In this document: positions 37,721 through 51,136 of the stretch, one piece after another
Layout of the letters: the number at the start of each line of letters is the position of its first letter
Position numbering within the stretch: the first letter of the stretch is position 1
DNA from: Propioniciclava flava
Lineage (GTDB): Bacteria > Actinomycetota > Actinomycetes > Propionibacteriales > Propionibacteriaceae
NCBI RefSeq assembly: GCF_004126535.1
Contig: NZ_PPCV01000001.1
Coordinates: 1-64,000 of the forward strand
Direction of reading: 5' to 3'
Length of the DNA: 64,000 nucleotides
Program-made: the position numbers and the translations under genes
Notes under the pieces: generated by a model
Told to the model about the DNA's origin: nothing
Database searches by the model: none
What the model saw: the letters and a program-made list of their open reading frames with translations, nothing else

Positions 37721-38090
37721 GGGGGTGACTGGTTTCGACTCGGGACGGTAGTCCCAGGAGAAGCGGGCCGAGGATCCCAGAACATCTCGTAAACGACGCT
37801 GGGGAACCTATAACTGCCGACAACAATCGCGCAGACTTCGCTCTCGCTGCCTGATCAGTGATCGAAGGGTCAGCCCGGGTGTAGCCTTCCGCCCGGTTCC
37901 TGGCCTCATCTAGGAGGCTTGCTGGTTAGCTGACGCCTTGGCGGCTAACCGGGACTTCACCAGGGCTGGGCCTGTCCGCGACGTGCCGATGACGAGCGCG
38001 GGGGCCGAGTAGAACGACACCATCGGCTGCGCCCGGAGAAGACCTGGGTCGCCTCGTGAGGACGCGGGTTCAATTCCCGCCACCTCCACC
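37721..38090 (+). ncRNA. ssrA: Transfer-messenger RNA (tmRNA)
   Basis: The 5' end GGGGGTGACTGGTTTCGAC pairs with the 3' CACCTCC of the tRNA-like domain, and the T-arm is GCGGGTTCAATTCCCGC. The resume codon is GCC at 37816; the tag frame (37816-37854) reads ADNNRADFALAA then TGA. The ALAA end is the usual protease degron. Mature 3' CCA is not fully encoded (ACCC is seen). The pseudoknot-rich part covers about 37855-38030. SmpB is encoded 1.2 kb upstream. Confidence 0.96.
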
Positions 38091-38100
38091 CCTTTTTGGC

Positions 38101-38141
38101 AGCCCGTGCGCGGCGCCCGTCCCGGGTGCCGCGCACGGGCT
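38101..38141 (+). terminator. Terminator after ssrA
   Basis: An exact 14-bp outer stem (AGCCCGTGCGCGGC with its complement), extended inward by a GCCCG/CGGGT pair. A T5 run (38092-38096) precedes rather than follows it. It lies 10 nt after the tmRNA. Confidence 0.65.
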
Positions 38142-38167
38142 GTGTTGCAGCCTGGCAGGATGGAGCC

Positions 38168-38743
38168 GTGGAACCCCAGGTGAACGCCGTGCCCCTCATG
38201 CCGGGGACCCTGCTGGTGGCCAGCCCGGAGGCGACCGACGGGGTGTTCGAAGGCTCTGTCATCGTGCTGCTCGACGTCGATGAGTCGGGAGCGTTGGGGG
38301 TCATCCTCAACGAGGTGAGCGATCTTTCGCTGACCGCAGTGCTGCCTGGCTGGGAGCCCCTCACCACCTGGCCTCACTGCCTGTTCGATGGTGGGCCAGT
38401 CTCCCAAGAAGGGGCGATCTGCCTCGCAACCCCGGCGCATCCCCGCGAGGAGCCCCCCGGGTGGCGTCCCTTGTTCGAGCGTGTTGGGCTCTTGCACCTC
38501 GATACCCCGTTGGAGTTGGTGGACGGGGCCTACTCGGCGCTGCGGATCTTCGCCGGATATGCGGGCTGGGGTCCGCATCAATTGCAAGGGGAAGTCGCGC
38601 GTGGCGCCTGGGTGGCCGTCTCGCTGTGTGCGGGAGATGTGTTCGATGCGGATCCCGCAACGCTGTGGCGCCGCGTGCTAGGGCGCCAGGGTGGGGAACT
38701 AGGCTGGCTGGCGACGTGGACGCCCACGCCCGAACTGAACTGA
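38168..38743 (+). CDS. YqgE/AlgH family protein (UPF0301)
   Basis: A 191-residue protein. Family signature: PGTLLVASPEATDGVFEGS followed by VIVLLDVDESGALGVILN, then LFDGGPVSQEGAICL and RIFAGYAGWGPHQLQGE. The start at GTG 38168 agrees with the family N-terminus. The function is uncertain. In actinobacteria it is often near the mtrAB region, and mtrA begins 9 nt after its stop. Confidence 0.88.
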   Translation: MEPQVNAVPLMPGTLLVASPEATDGVFEGSVIVLLDVDESGALGVILNEVSDLSLTAVLPGWEPLTTWPHCLFDGGPVSQEGAICLATPAHPREEPPGWRPLFERVGLLHLDTPLELVDGAYSALRIFAGYAGWGPHQLQGEVARGAWVAVSLCAGDVFDADPATLWRRVLGRQGGELGWLATWTPTPELN

Positions 38744-38752
38744 GGAGGAGCC

Positions 38753-39457
38753 GTGAGCCCCGTGAGTGCTGGTCGGATCCTGGTAGTCGATGATGACACC
38801 GCCCTGGCCGAGATGCTGCAGATCGTCTTGCAGGCGTCCGGCTTCGACACGCACTGGGTAGGCCGCGGAGACGAAGCCCTGACGGAGTTCCGCCGGACTA
38901 AGCCCGACCTGGTCTTGCTGGACTTGATGCTGCCCGGGCGCGACGGCGTCGACGTGTGCCGAGACCTGCGCGCAGAGTCGAATGTGCCCATCGTCATGCT
39001 GACGGCCAAGTCAGACACCCTCGACGTCGTCGCCGGCTTGGAGGCGGGCGCTGACGACTACGTACCCAAACCGTTCAAGACTCAAGAACTGCTGGCGCGC
39101 GTCAAGACCCGCCTTCGCCGCAGCGCCCGCCCCGACGAGGACCCCTCCAGCCTGAAGATCGGCGACATCATCATCGACGTGGACGCCCACACGGTGCATC
39201 GAGGCGAGGAGCCCATCTCCTTGACGCCGCTGGAGTTCGACCTGTTGCTGGCCCTGGCCCGCAAACCGCGCCAGGCCTTCACCCGGGAACTCCTGCTTCA
39301 GGAAGTCTGGGGCTACCGGCACCCGGGAGACACCCGCCTGGTCAACGTCCACGTGCAACGGCTGCGCAGCAAGATCGAAGCCGACCCGGAGCATCCCGAG
39401 ATCATCGTGACGGTCCGGGGCATTGGCTACCGCGCAGGGACACCGGCCTCGCCGTGA
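38753..39457 (+). CDS. mtrA: Response regulator MtrA
   Basis: A 234-residue OmpR-class regulator. The receiver domain has acidic pocket VVDDD, phospho-acceptor Asp in LVLLDLMLPG (about residue 59), Thr in MLTAK and Lys in PKPF. The C-terminal winged helix includes SLTPLEFDLLLALAR and GDTRLVNVHVQRLRSKIE. It overlaps mtrB by 4 nt. MtrAB-LpqB controls cell-wall and division genes, including peptidoglycan hydrolases, in actinobacteria. Confidence 0.95.
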   Translation: MSPVSAGRILVVDDDTALAEMLQIVLQASGFDTHWVGRGDEALTEFRRTKPDLVLLDLMLPGRDGVDVCRDLRAESNVPIVMLTAKSDTLDVVAGLEAGADDYVPKPFKTQELLARVKTRLRRSARPDEDPSSLKIGDIIIDVDAHTVHRGEEPISLTPLEFDLLLALARKPRQAFTRELLLQEVWGYRHPGDTRLVNVHVQRLRSKIEADPEHPEIIVTVRGIGYRAGTPASP

Positions 39458-41019
39458 GCCGACTGCGCTGGCTCCTGGGCGCACCACAACGGTGGTGGTC
39501 TCGATCGCTGTCCATCCGCGTCGTCACCAGCAGTGTGGCGGCGGCCCTCCTTGTCTTCGGGGCTACCGGGTGGCTGCTCGTCAGCACCTCGTCGCGAGGC
39601 ATCCTTGAGGCCAAATCTCGCCAATCGGTTTCAGAAGCTTCCGCCGTCCTCGAAAGCATGCAAGGGGGGCTGCGCGACGCCGACCTGCGGACGTCCTCGG
39701 TCAATGAGCGCCTCACCGAACTGGGGCGCGGCGCCGCCAACCGCGGCAGCGTCGGCAACCAATACGAGGTGGTCATCAGCGGCCCCGTCTCCGACATCAC
39801 CTCGGCAGGCGTCTCCGTTGCGTCCGTGCCCGACTCCATTCGGGCCGCCGTACGCGACGGCGGACAAGACCTCTACACCACCCCGACCGCGGTGGTGTTC
39901 ACCGACGGACGCGAAACCAAGCCCGGCCTCGTCGTCGGCGGTGCGCTCATGGCATCGGGAAGCGGACGCTACCCGGTGTACTTCATCTTCAGCATGGAAC
40001 AAGAACAGCAGACCCTCGCTGTCGTCCAGCAGTCCTCCCTCGCTGCGGCCGTCGTCTTCGTCCCCCTCATTACCGCGATCATGTATCTCATCTCGCTCCA
40101 GGCCCTGCGTCCCATCCGGGGTGCGCGCGAGGCGTCAGAACGGATCGCCGCCGGAAACCTCGACGAACGCATGACGATCAGCGGAACCGACGACCTGGCC
40201 GGCCTGGGGCGCTCGATGAACCACATGGCCGACGAACTGGGGCGCAAAATCCAGCAGTTGGAGAACCTCTCCTTGGTGCAGCGTCAGTTCGTGTCCGACG
40301 TGAGCCATGAACTCCGCACCCCCCTCACCACCGTCCGCATGGCCGATGACCTGCTCCACGACGCCAGAGCCACGTTCGATCCGGTCACGGCACGCGCTGC
40401 CGAACTGCTCCACCGTGAACTCGACCGGTTCGAGTCGCTGCTGACCGAACTCCTGGAGATCAGCCGGTTCGATGCGGGGGCCGCCGAACTCATGATCGAC
40501 GAGGTGGACATGGTCGACCTCGTCACCACCGAGGTCCGGGCACAAGACGCCCTGGCGGACTCCTATCGGACGACCGTCGTCTTGGACGTGCCCGCCCAAG
40601 CACGCATCAAAGCCGACCCGCGCCGGGTTCGCCGCATCATCAGCAACCTGGTGTCGAACGCCATCGAGCACGGGGAAGGCAACGATGTCGTGGTCACCGT
40701 CCGCATGGGCGACGACGCCGTCGCCGTCACAGTGCGCGACCACGGCGTCGGATTCTCCGCCGTCCAAGCCCATCAAGTGTTCCAGCGCTTCTGGCGCGCA
40801 GACCCCTCCCGTCAGCGGACCGTGGGTGGCTCTGGGCTAGGGCTGTCCATCGCCCTGGAAGACGCCCAACTGCACGGTGGCTGGCTGAACGCCTGGGGCC
40901 GGGTAGGGCGCGGCGCCCAGTTCCGGTTGACCCTGCCGCTGGCCCCCGGCGAACCCCTGTCCGGTTCGCCCCTGTCGGCGGTCCCCAAGGACGTGGAGGG
41001 CTCATGGCCAAGAAGCTGA
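39454..41019 (+). CDS. mtrB: Sensor histidine kinase MtrB
   Basis: A 521-residue membrane kinase. There are two membrane helices (about residues 25-45 and 195-215) around an extracellular sensor, a HAMP domain (SERIAAGNLDERMTISGTDD region), an H-box with phospho-accepting His in SDVSHELRTPLT (about 284), an N-box NLVSNAIEHGEG, and G-boxes DHGVGFS and GGSGLGLSIA. It is translationally coupled to mtrA and overlaps lpqB by 16 nt. Confidence 0.95.
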   Translation: MSRLRWLLGAPQRWWSRSLSIRVVTSSVAAALLVFGATGWLLVSTSSRGILEAKSRQSVSEASAVLESMQGGLRDADLRTSSVNERLTELGRGAANRGSVGNQYEVVISGPVSDITSAGVSVASVPDSIRAAVRDGGQDLYTTPTAVVFTDGRETKPGLVVGGALMASGSGRYPVYFIFSMEQEQQTLAVVQQSSLAAAVVFVPLITAIMYLISLQALRPIRGAREASERIAAGNLDERMTISGTDDLAGLGRSMNHMADELGRKIQQLENLSLVQRQFVSDVSHELRTPLTTVRMADDLLHDARATFDPVTARAAELLHRELDRFESLLTELLEISRFDAGAAELMIDEVDMVDLVTTEVRAQDALADSYRTTVVLDVPAQARIKADPRRVRRIISNLVSNAIEHGEGNDVVVTVRMGDDAVAVTVRDHGVGFSAVQAHQVFQRFWRADPSRQRTVGGSGLGLSIALEDAQLHGGWLNAWGRVGRGAQFRLTLPLAPGEPLSGSPLSAVPKDVEGSWPRS

Positions 41020-42704
41020 CCGCACTGCTGGTGGGCGCCTGTCTGCTGTTGACCGGATGCAGCGGCGTCCCCACGTCTGGCCCCGTCGAACGCGTCTCCG
41101 CCGACCCTGGGCACGTGAACTCCGGCGTGGAGATCGCACCCGCCCCGCCCGGGCCCAACGCGACGCCCGTCGAGGTGGTCGAGGGATTCCTGCATGCCCA
41201 GGCGTCCTGGCAACCGCAGTACGCCGTCGCCCGCGCCTACCTCACGACGGAGGCCGCCCAGCGCTGGCGTCCTGAGGCAGGCGTCCGGGTCTACGCCGAG
41301 GGGAACCCGGTGGTCGCGACCGACACGACCGCCACCCTCCGGGCGCCTTTGGTAGGGACGGTCGACGCCACAGGCGCCTACTGGCAGTCCACCGGCACCG
41401 TGGACCAAGACTTCGGGCTCGTCAAGAACGCGGAGGGGCGGTGGCGCATCAGCACGCCACCCGAGGGATTGACCATCTCCGAGTACCTGTTCGCCAGCGC
41501 CTTCTCCCGCGTCACGCCCTACTTCTTCGAACCAGGGGGACGCTGGCTGGTGCCCGACCCGCGCTATTACCCCCGCGGCTCCCAAGCCTATGAAGGGGCC
41601 GTGCAGGCGGTGCTAGAAGGCCCCACCGACTGGTTGAAACCCGCTGTGCGCCCCACAGACGTGAGCGCCAGCCTCAGCCATGTGTCCGTGTCCTCGACCG
41701 GCATGGCCGCCATCACGCTACGGGGTGCCGGGGCACCGCCCGCCGCGGCTGCCCGCACCACGTTGCTGACGCAACTCACCCGAACCTTCGCCCAGTTCGA
41801 AACCGTGACGGCCATCGAGGTGACGTGGGAAGGGGAACCCGAACCGTGGACGCTGCCACCCTACGGGCGCACCATTCCCGTGTCCGCCTTTCCTGATGCC
41901 GATCCCGCACCGCGGCAAGGCAGTCGACAACTCTTCGCCGTCACCGACGGCGTCTTGGTGCGCGCCATGGAGGGGGGTGGCGGCAACGCCAACCTCGTCG
42001 TCGCCCCCGGCATCACCGGAGCGGTCACCGCAGCGGTACGTTCTGACGCCGTGTCGGCGGCCGCCGTGACGCAGGATCGTACGACGCTCGTCGTCGCGCC
42101 CCTGTCGGAGAATGCGTCCCGCACGGTCGCGACCGGCATCGGCCTGCGACGCCCTGACTTCGACCGACAAGGCTTCTTGTGGGTCAACGACGACCAAGGA
42201 CACTGGTCGCTCCAGATCGCGGACAACACGTGGGTGCAACTCGACACGTCAGCGCTGGGGGAGGGGAAGATTGAGACGTTTCGGATCGCGCCCGATGGCA
42301 TACGGGTAGCGATCATCATCACCCGCCCCTCGGGGCAACATGTGCTGGGCGTCGCCCGCATCGACCGGGGCGAGGGGGTCGCGGTCCGGGCGTGGCGTGA
42401 GCTGAGCGTCGCGACGTCCCAGGCGACGCCCACGTCGGTGATCGATGTCGGATGGAGAACACCCGACTCGCTGCTCGCCCTCGTCGGCGAGGGGCGGACG
42501 ACCGGGGTGTTCGCGATCGCCCAAGACGGCTCGAGTGTCGCTGCGATCGGGCCCACCGCGGTCGTGGACGCCGAGCAACTCGCTGTAGCGCCGGGGGTGC
42601 CTCCCATGGTGCGCACGGCGGGAGGCGACGTGTGGCGCTACAACAGCGACTTCCGGTGGTCGTTGCACCTGTCGGGTGCCTCGAGCGTCCTGTACCCGGG
42701 CTGA
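41004..42704 (+). CDS. lpqB: Lipoprotein LpqB, MtrAB accessory
   Basis: A 566-residue lipoprotein. The signal peptide ends with lipobox LLTGC (Cys19). A GerMN-type domain is at about residues 195-285, followed by a beta-propeller-like C-terminal half. LpqB interacts with the MtrB sensor domain and modulates MtrA phosphorylation in mycobacteria. It forms the mtrA-mtrB-lpqB operon, overlapping mtrB by 16 nt. Confidence 0.94.
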   Translation: MAKKLTALLVGACLLLTGCSGVPTSGPVERVSADPGHVNSGVEIAPAPPGPNATPVEVVEGFLHAQASWQPQYAVARAYLTTEAAQRWRPEAGVRVYAEGNPVVATDTTATLRAPLVGTVDATGAYWQSTGTVDQDFGLVKNAEGRWRISTPPEGLTISEYLFASAFSRVTPYFFEPGGRWLVPDPRYYPRGSQAYEGAVQAVLEGPTDWLKPAVRPTDVSASLSHVSVSSTGMAAITLRGAGAPPAAAARTTLLTQLTRTFAQFETVTAIEVTWEGEPEPWTLPPYGRTIPVSAFPDADPAPRQGSRQLFAVTDGVLVRAMEGGGGNANLVVAPGITGAVTAAVRSDAVSAAAVTQDRTTLVVAPLSENASRTVATGIGLRRPDFDRQGFLWVNDDQGHWSLQIADNTWVQLDTSALGEGKIETFRIAPDGIRVAIIITRPSGQHVLGVARIDRGEGVAVRAWRELSVATSQATPTSVIDVGWRTPDSLLALVGEGRTTGVFAIAQDGSSVAAIGPTAVVDAEQLAVAPGVPPMVRTAGGDVWRYNSDFRWSLHLSGASSVLYPG

Positions 42705-42727
42705 CGCCCCGGGCCTAACGTCTCGAC

Positions 42728-43435
42728 GTGAGACCCGGGATACACGAACAACTGTCCTCGGTGACGGAAGCTGCCGCCTGCCTGCTGTGGGGATCGGTGT
42801 GCCCGGGGTGCGGGCAACCCGCCGCACGGCTGTGCCGTGGTTGCGCACAGGCTTGGGCACACGCCGCTCCACGCGACGTTGCCGGTGAGTTGGGTGGCGG
42901 CGCGCCACAGGGCGTGGCGGTGTGGGCGGCCACCACCTACGCGGAACCGTGGCGCGAGTGCCTGGTGTCGTTCAAGGAGCGGGGCGCCTGGTGGCTGGCA
43001 CAACCCCTGGGAGAGGTGTTGGCCTTGACGATCGCGCACGCTGCCCCCGCTCTCGCGTCGGGCGTGTACCTGGTCTCGGTTCCCTCAGCTCCGCGCGCCA
43101 TCAGGGAGCGGGGGTGGGACACCACCCGGGGTTTGGCACGAGCCGCCGCTGTGACGCTGCAGGGCGTCGGGGTGCAGGTGGGTGTGGGGGCGAGGCTACG
43201 CCACGCCCGTGGGGTGCGCGACCAGGCTGGCTTGGGGGCACAGCGGCGTTCGCAGAACCTGGCCGGCGCCTTCGTGGCAGCAGGGGACTGGCACGGGCGC
43301 CGGGTCGTGGTGGTGGATGACCTCGTGACCACCGGGGCCTCGATCAGGGAGGCGGTACGTGCGCTGCGCGCCGCGCGTGCGTCCGTTTTGGGATGTGCCG
43401 CGCTGGCCGCCACACCGCGCCGAAGCGGTGGCTGA
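42728..43435 (+). CDS. ComF-family phosphoribosyltransferase-like protein
   Basis: A 235-residue protein. The N-terminal zinc-binding Cys pairs are visible (CPGCGQPAARLCRGC). The C-terminal domain has the PRPP-binding motif VVVVDDLVTTGAS. ComF proteins support DNA uptake in competent bacteria, but the gene is widely kept next to lpqB in actinobacteria and its function there is unclear. It is 23 nt after lpqB, likely the same operon. Confidence 0.9.
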   Translation: MRPGIHEQLSSVTEAAACLLWGSVCPGCGQPAARLCRGCAQAWAHAAPRDVAGELGGGAPQGVAVWAATTYAEPWRECLVSFKERGAWWLAQPLGEVLALTIAHAAPALASGVYLVSVPSAPRAIRERGWDTTRGLARAAAVTLQGVGVQVGVGARLRHARGVRDQAGLGAQRRSQNLAGAFVAAGDWHGRRVVVVDDLVTTGASIREAVRALRAARASVLGCAALAATPRRSGG

Positions 43436-43527
43436 GCGCCCGGGGCAGGCCGAGTCGCCCGTCACGAGGGAGCGAACTCAACGCCACTCGACGCGGCTGG
43501 CGTCCGAGGAGGTCGACGGGGGAACGC

Positions 43528-43565
43528 GCAAGGGCCGGGATCTCAGGAGAGACCCCGGCCCTTGC
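43528..43565. terminator. Terminator between comF-like gene and glnB
   Basis: A 12-bp stem GCAAGGGCCGGG with its exact complement 14 nt later; partial pairing ATCTC/GAGA shortens the loop. It is placed between two convergent genes. Confidence 0.75.
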
Positions 43566-43578
43566 GGTACGTCTGTGG

Positions 43579-43913
43579 CTAGATGGCCGCGACGCCCAAC
43601 TCTCCGGTGCGGACCCGGACGACCGTGTCGACCGGGGTGACCCAGACCTTCCCATCCCCGACCTGGCCGGTACGGGCCGCGTCGGCGATGATCGTGAGCA
43701 ACGACTCCGCTTCGGAGTCCTCACACAAGATCTCGAGCTTGACCTTCAAGATGAAGTCCACCGTGATGGCCTCGCCGCGGTACATCTCGCGATGCCCACG
43801 CTGGCGGGCGTACCCGGAGACCTCCGAGACGGTCATCCCCTTCACCCCATAGCGGATGAGTGCGCGCTGCACATCGTCGAGGCTGACGGGCTGGATGATG
43901 GCTGTGACGAGCT

Positions 43914-43917
<4 letters not shown>
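43579..43917 (-). CDS. glnB: Nitrogen regulatory protein PII
   Basis: A 112-residue PII. It has the start MKLVTAIIQP, the T-loop with GHREMYRGE (modifiable Tyr in the usual place), and the ATP-binding B-loop TGQVGDGKVWV. The RQRGH T-loop base differs slightly from the common RQKGH. It is cotranscribed with amtB (4-nt overlap), so it likely acts as GlnK, blocking the channel at high nitrogen. No glnD-type modifying enzyme follows within the window. Confidence 0.94.
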
Positions 43918-45266
<1,349 letters not shown>

Positions 45267-45529
45267 GGAGATGAGATTCGCGGACCAGTGTTGCGTCACG
45301 ATGAGCGCCATGTTCCAGGAGTGTTAACCGAGGTTACGGTCATGTTGTCGGCGCGATGGGGTGCCGTGGCGTGTGCGGCTCACGACGTGGGTGAGACGAG
45401 CTCGCCCGACCACGTGAATGTGACAGCTGTACGCGCTAGGGTCTGCGCAAGGCTCCTGATCGGGAACCGGGGAGAACGCTCTCCAGCCCGCATGAGGTGC
45501 CCCCTGCAAACCCGAACTAGGAGGTTGAC

Positions 45530-46135
45530 ATGGACGTCATCGTCACCGGCCGTCGGTGCACTATCTCGGAGGATTTCCGAGGCAAGGCAACCGAGCGCAT
45601 CCAAGGGATCGAACGGTTCCGCGACCGAGTGCAACGGGTCGAGGTGCAGGTATCCGCCACGCAGACCAAGCAACCCGACCAGGCGATGCGTGTCGAGATC
45701 ACCCTCATCGGAAAGGGGCCGGTCATCCGGTCCGAGGCGTCCGCCGATGACAAGTACGTCGCCTTCGAGCACGCGCTGGACAAGATGAAGTCGCAACTGC
45801 GCAAGGCAGCCGACCGTCGCAAGGTGCACCGCGGGCTGCGGCTCGCCGAGACGCTGGAGACCCCGCTCCCGGCACCTGAGGGTGCGCCCGCCAAGGAGGC
45901 CGTGGAGGTGCGCCGCGTCGCGGGCCTGGAAGTCACCGGCGACGGTCCCCTGGTCGTGCGCGAGAAGGTGTTCTCGACGTCGCCGCTCACGTTGGCCCAG
46001 GCCCTGGACGAGATGGAACTGGTCGGCCACGACTTCTTCTTGTACGTTGATGCCGAGACATCCGCCCCGAGCGTCGTCTACCGCCGTAAGGCCTACGACT
46101 ATGGCGTGATCCACCTGGACGTCACGCCGCGATGA
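45530..46135 (+). CDS. hpf: Ribosome hibernation-promoting factor, long form
   Basis: A 201-residue protein. The N-terminal HPF/YfiA domain (MDVIVTGRRCTISEDFR and DDKYVAFEHALDKMKSQLRKAADRRK) is followed by a linker and the C-terminal dimerisation domain (VVREKVFSTSPLTLAQALDEM, LVGHDFFLYVD, YDYGVIHLD). The long form drives 100S ribosome dimers in stationary phase or stress. The ATG is preceded by CTAGGAGG. Confidence 0.94.
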   Translation: MDVIVTGRRCTISEDFRGKATERIQGIERFRDRVQRVEVQVSATQTKQPDQAMRVEITLIGKGPVIRSEASADDKYVAFEHALDKMKSQLRKAADRRKVHRGLRLAETLETPLPAPEGAPAKEAVEVRRVAGLEVTGDGPLVVREKVFSTSPLTLAQALDEMELVGHDFFLYVDAETSAPSVVYRRKAYDYGVIHLDVTPR

Positions 46136-46169
46136 TCACCCGTGTCGGCCGGGCATCGGAGTGCTTCTG

Positions 46170-47369
46170 ATGCCCGGCCGACTCACGCTCGCGGCGGCCC
46201 GGCGCATCGCGCTGGCGGCCCAAGGGGTCGGTCGACCGAGGCCCTCGGTGGTGACGATGCGTCACCTGCAGACCGAGATCGATCGCGTGGCGCAATTCCA
46301 GATCGATTCGGTCAATGTGGCCGTGCGTGCCCACTACATGCCGCTCTTCACGCGGCTGGGCGCCTACGACGTCGACCTGCTTCGACGCGCCAGCGAGACG
46401 AGCCCGCGACGAGTGTTTGAGTACTGGGGTCATGCCGCGAGCCTGATCGACGCCCGCCTGTATCCGGCCCTGCGCTGGCGCATGGAACGCCTGAAGAGCA
46501 GACCAGGGCGTCAGGCCCAGCAGATCATGGCGGAGCGGCCCCAGTTGCGGTCACAGATTCTCGCGCACACGGACGCCCACGGTCCGGTGACGCCGCGAGC
46601 CCTCAGTGGCGACGAGGTGCGCGGGCAGCGGCACTGGGGGTGGAACTGGTCGCAGGCCAAACACGTCTTGGAGTACCTCTTCGACATCGGCGAGGTGGCT
46701 GTCGAGGGGCGCACGACCGCCTTCGAACGCCTCTATGACCGCAGCGAACGCGTCCTGCCGCGCGCCCTTCATGCGGCGTCCGGGCTTCAGGATCGCGAGG
46801 CGCACGACCTCTTGGTTGGCCGGGCGGCCCGTGCGCTGGGCGTGGCCGACCTGGAAGCGCTGAGCGCCTACTTTTACCTCAAGAAGGATGCGGTGCGGGC
46901 TGCGATCGCGCGCTTGGAGGCCCGGGGAGAACTGGAACCCGTCAGCATCGCGGGTGTCAACGATCCGCACTGGCTGTGGCATGAGGCACGGCGTCCCCGT
47001 TCGTGGGAAGCTGCGGCGTTGGTGAGTCCCTTCGACTCGCTGGTTTTCGAGCGGGAACGACTGGAGAAGCTCTTTGGGACGCGCTACCGCATTGAGATCT
47101 ACCTTCCCGCACAGCAGCGACGCTACGGGTATTACGTCTACCTGTTCTTTGCCGGCGACGCTCCCGCAGCGCGGGTGGACCTCAAGGCGGATCGCGCTGC
47201 TGGCGTCCTGCGCGTGCGCTCAGCCTGGCTGGAGCCTGGGTCGAACGGCGAACCCACCGCGCGAATGCTGGCGCACGAACTGGTGGCGATGGCGGGATGG
47301 CTGGGCCTGGGGAGTGTGCAGGTGGAGCCCGTCGGCACGCTGTCGTCAGCCCTGGCGAAGTGCCTTTGA
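46170..47369 (+). CDS. YcaQ/AlkX-like winged-helix DNA glycosylase
   Basis: A 399-residue HTH_42 family protein. The hallmark FQIDSVNVAVRAHYMPLFTRL (shown by its ends QIDSVN and MPLFTRL) carries the Gln-x-Asp catalytic motif of the YcaQ (AlkX) branch rather than Gln-x-Gln of AlkZ. Other typical parts are FEYWGHAASLI, the GWNWSQAKHVLEYLF region and VSPFDSLVFERER. The family unhooks interstrand crosslinks and removes alkylated bases. It lies between hpf and secA with no clear functional link. Confidence 0.85.
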   Translation: MPGRLTLAAARRIALAAQGVGRPRPSVVTMRHLQTEIDRVAQFQIDSVNVAVRAHYMPLFTRLGAYDVDLLRRASETSPRRVFEYWGHAASLIDARLYPALRWRMERLKSRPGRQAQQIMAERPQLRSQILAHTDAHGPVTPRALSGDEVRGQRHWGWNWSQAKHVLEYLFDIGEVAVEGRTTAFERLYDRSERVLPRALHAASGLQDREAHDLLVGRAARALGVADLEALSAYFYLKKDAVRAAIARLEARGELEPVSIAGVNDPHWLWHEARRPRSWEAAALVSPFDSLVFERERLEKLFGTRYRIEIYLPAQQRRYGYYVYLFFAGDAPAARVDLKADRAAGVLRVRSAWLEPGSNGEPTARMLAHELVAMAGWLGLGSVQVEPVGTLSSALAKCL

Positions 47370-47453
47370 CCATTCCCGAGCAGGCAACCCCTACGATGGA
47401 CAAGGGACGCCGAGCCACGGCGTCCGCGACATGACGACGGAAAGCGCGGAAAC

Positions 47454-50132
<2,679 letters not shown>

Positions 50133-50136
50133 CGCG

Positions 50137-50595
50137 TCATCGACGGGGGTGGCGTTCGCCGGGCGGCGCCACCTCGAGGGCCACGGCCCGCCACCTGGCC
50201 TGGTGATACTCCAAACGGACCGCCACAGCCCACAGGCCGTTGCGAGAGCCCAGTTGGATCGCCGATTCAATGACACCGGGGCGGGGGCTTTGCCACCGGA
50301 CGCCGCGCACGCGGGCATCCCTCGACACGGCACCCAAGCCGTGCAGGACGGCGGCCGACCGTGCACCCAGCACCGGCACCAGTTGCGCGGGGGCGCGACG
50401 CCCCGTGATCGCCTCGGTGACGAGCCGGGCGAAGCGGGCAGCGATCTGCCCAAGCGCCGGATCGGGGACCTCGTGGGTGATGGCTGAGGGAACTTGCGAC
50501 ACGAGGGCCGCGTCGTGCCCCGCCGCACCTGGTGCCGACACGTCGATCAGGTGGCGCGGAACGCTGAGCCGGGTGAGTGGGGGGCGGGTACTCAT
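50137..50595 (-). CDS. Rv3235-family protein (DUF6459-like)
   Basis: A 152-residue protein. The core ALGQIAARFARLVTEAITGRR, RSAAVLHGLG and then a run of beta-like segments ending WRAVALEVAPPGERHPRR fit the actinobacterial Rv3235-like family found beside secA. The ATG at 50595 gives a normal length; a longer upstream frame is less likely. The function is unknown. It converges on secA with 4 nt between stops. Confidence 0.7.
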   Translation of the reverse strand: MSTRPPLTRLSVPRHLIDVSAPGAAGHDAALVSQVPSAITHEVPDPALGQIAARFARLVTEAITGRRAPAQLVPVLGARSAAVLHGLGAVSRDARVRGVRWQSPRPGVIESAIQLGSRNGLWAVAVRLEYHQARWRAVALEVAPPGERHPRR

Positions 50596-50677
50596 GCGGG
50601 CAGTCTGGTGCGGTGGAGAGCAGCCGAGCCAGCGATCGGCTGCGCCTGTGTGGAAGCTGACGTGCCATGCTGGTCCC

Positions 50678-51133
50678 ATGCTTGTCTTCGTGCCCCTCGA
50701 CCCGGCAGGGCTTGCGCAGTGGGCGCAGTCGGGCATCCGCGACGTGACGGGGTTCGCCGCGACGCCGTCCTTCCTGGACACCTTCGACCTTCCGGTGGCC
50801 GATTCCGAGGACGCGGATCTCACCTTGCTGGAGCTAGCAGGCATCGAAGGACTGCTGCGTCACGGCCGTCGGCTGGTGGCCGTGGGACAGTTCGCGGCAG
50901 ACGGCATCGAGCCGGCCGAGTTCGGAGCCGTGGCCGCCGACGGCGTTTCCTGGGAGTCCATCGAGAGCCTTTTCGCCGATAACCCGGTCGGGGCACAGGC
51001 GGCCACCGCTGTGCACGCGATCCTGCCTGAGAGCACGCTCGAGGCGGCGTGGGAGGACGAGGCGGTCACCGACCTCCTGCGTACAACGGAACTGCTGTGG
51101 CATGGCCCATCCGAATGGGAAGGCCTGGTCTGA
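50678..51133 (+). CDS. DUF6912-like protein
   Basis: A 151-residue acidic protein starting MLVFVPLDPAGLAQW. A repeating pattern of beta segments and acidic loops fits the DUF6912 group seen near secA and Rv3235-like genes in actinobacteria. It ends 3 nt before the helicase gene, so the two are probably cotranscribed. The function is unknown. Confidence 0.6.
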   Translation: MLVFVPLDPAGLAQWAQSGIRDVTGFAATPSFLDTFDLPVADSEDADLTLLELAGIEGLLRHGRRLVAVGQFAADGIEPAEFGAVAADGVSWESIESLFADNPVGAQAATAVHAILPESTLEAAWEDEAVTDLLRTTELLWHGPSEWEGLV

Positions 51134-51136
51134 TCG

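Noticed and set aside
45323-45337. GTTAAC and GTTAC elements upstream of amtB as a GlnR or AmtR site
   Set aside because: The position is right, but spacing and box sequence do not match the GlnR consensus well enough to call.
47366-47397. TTGACC and TACGAT as a secA promoter
   Set aside because: The 20-nt spacer is too long for a confident call.
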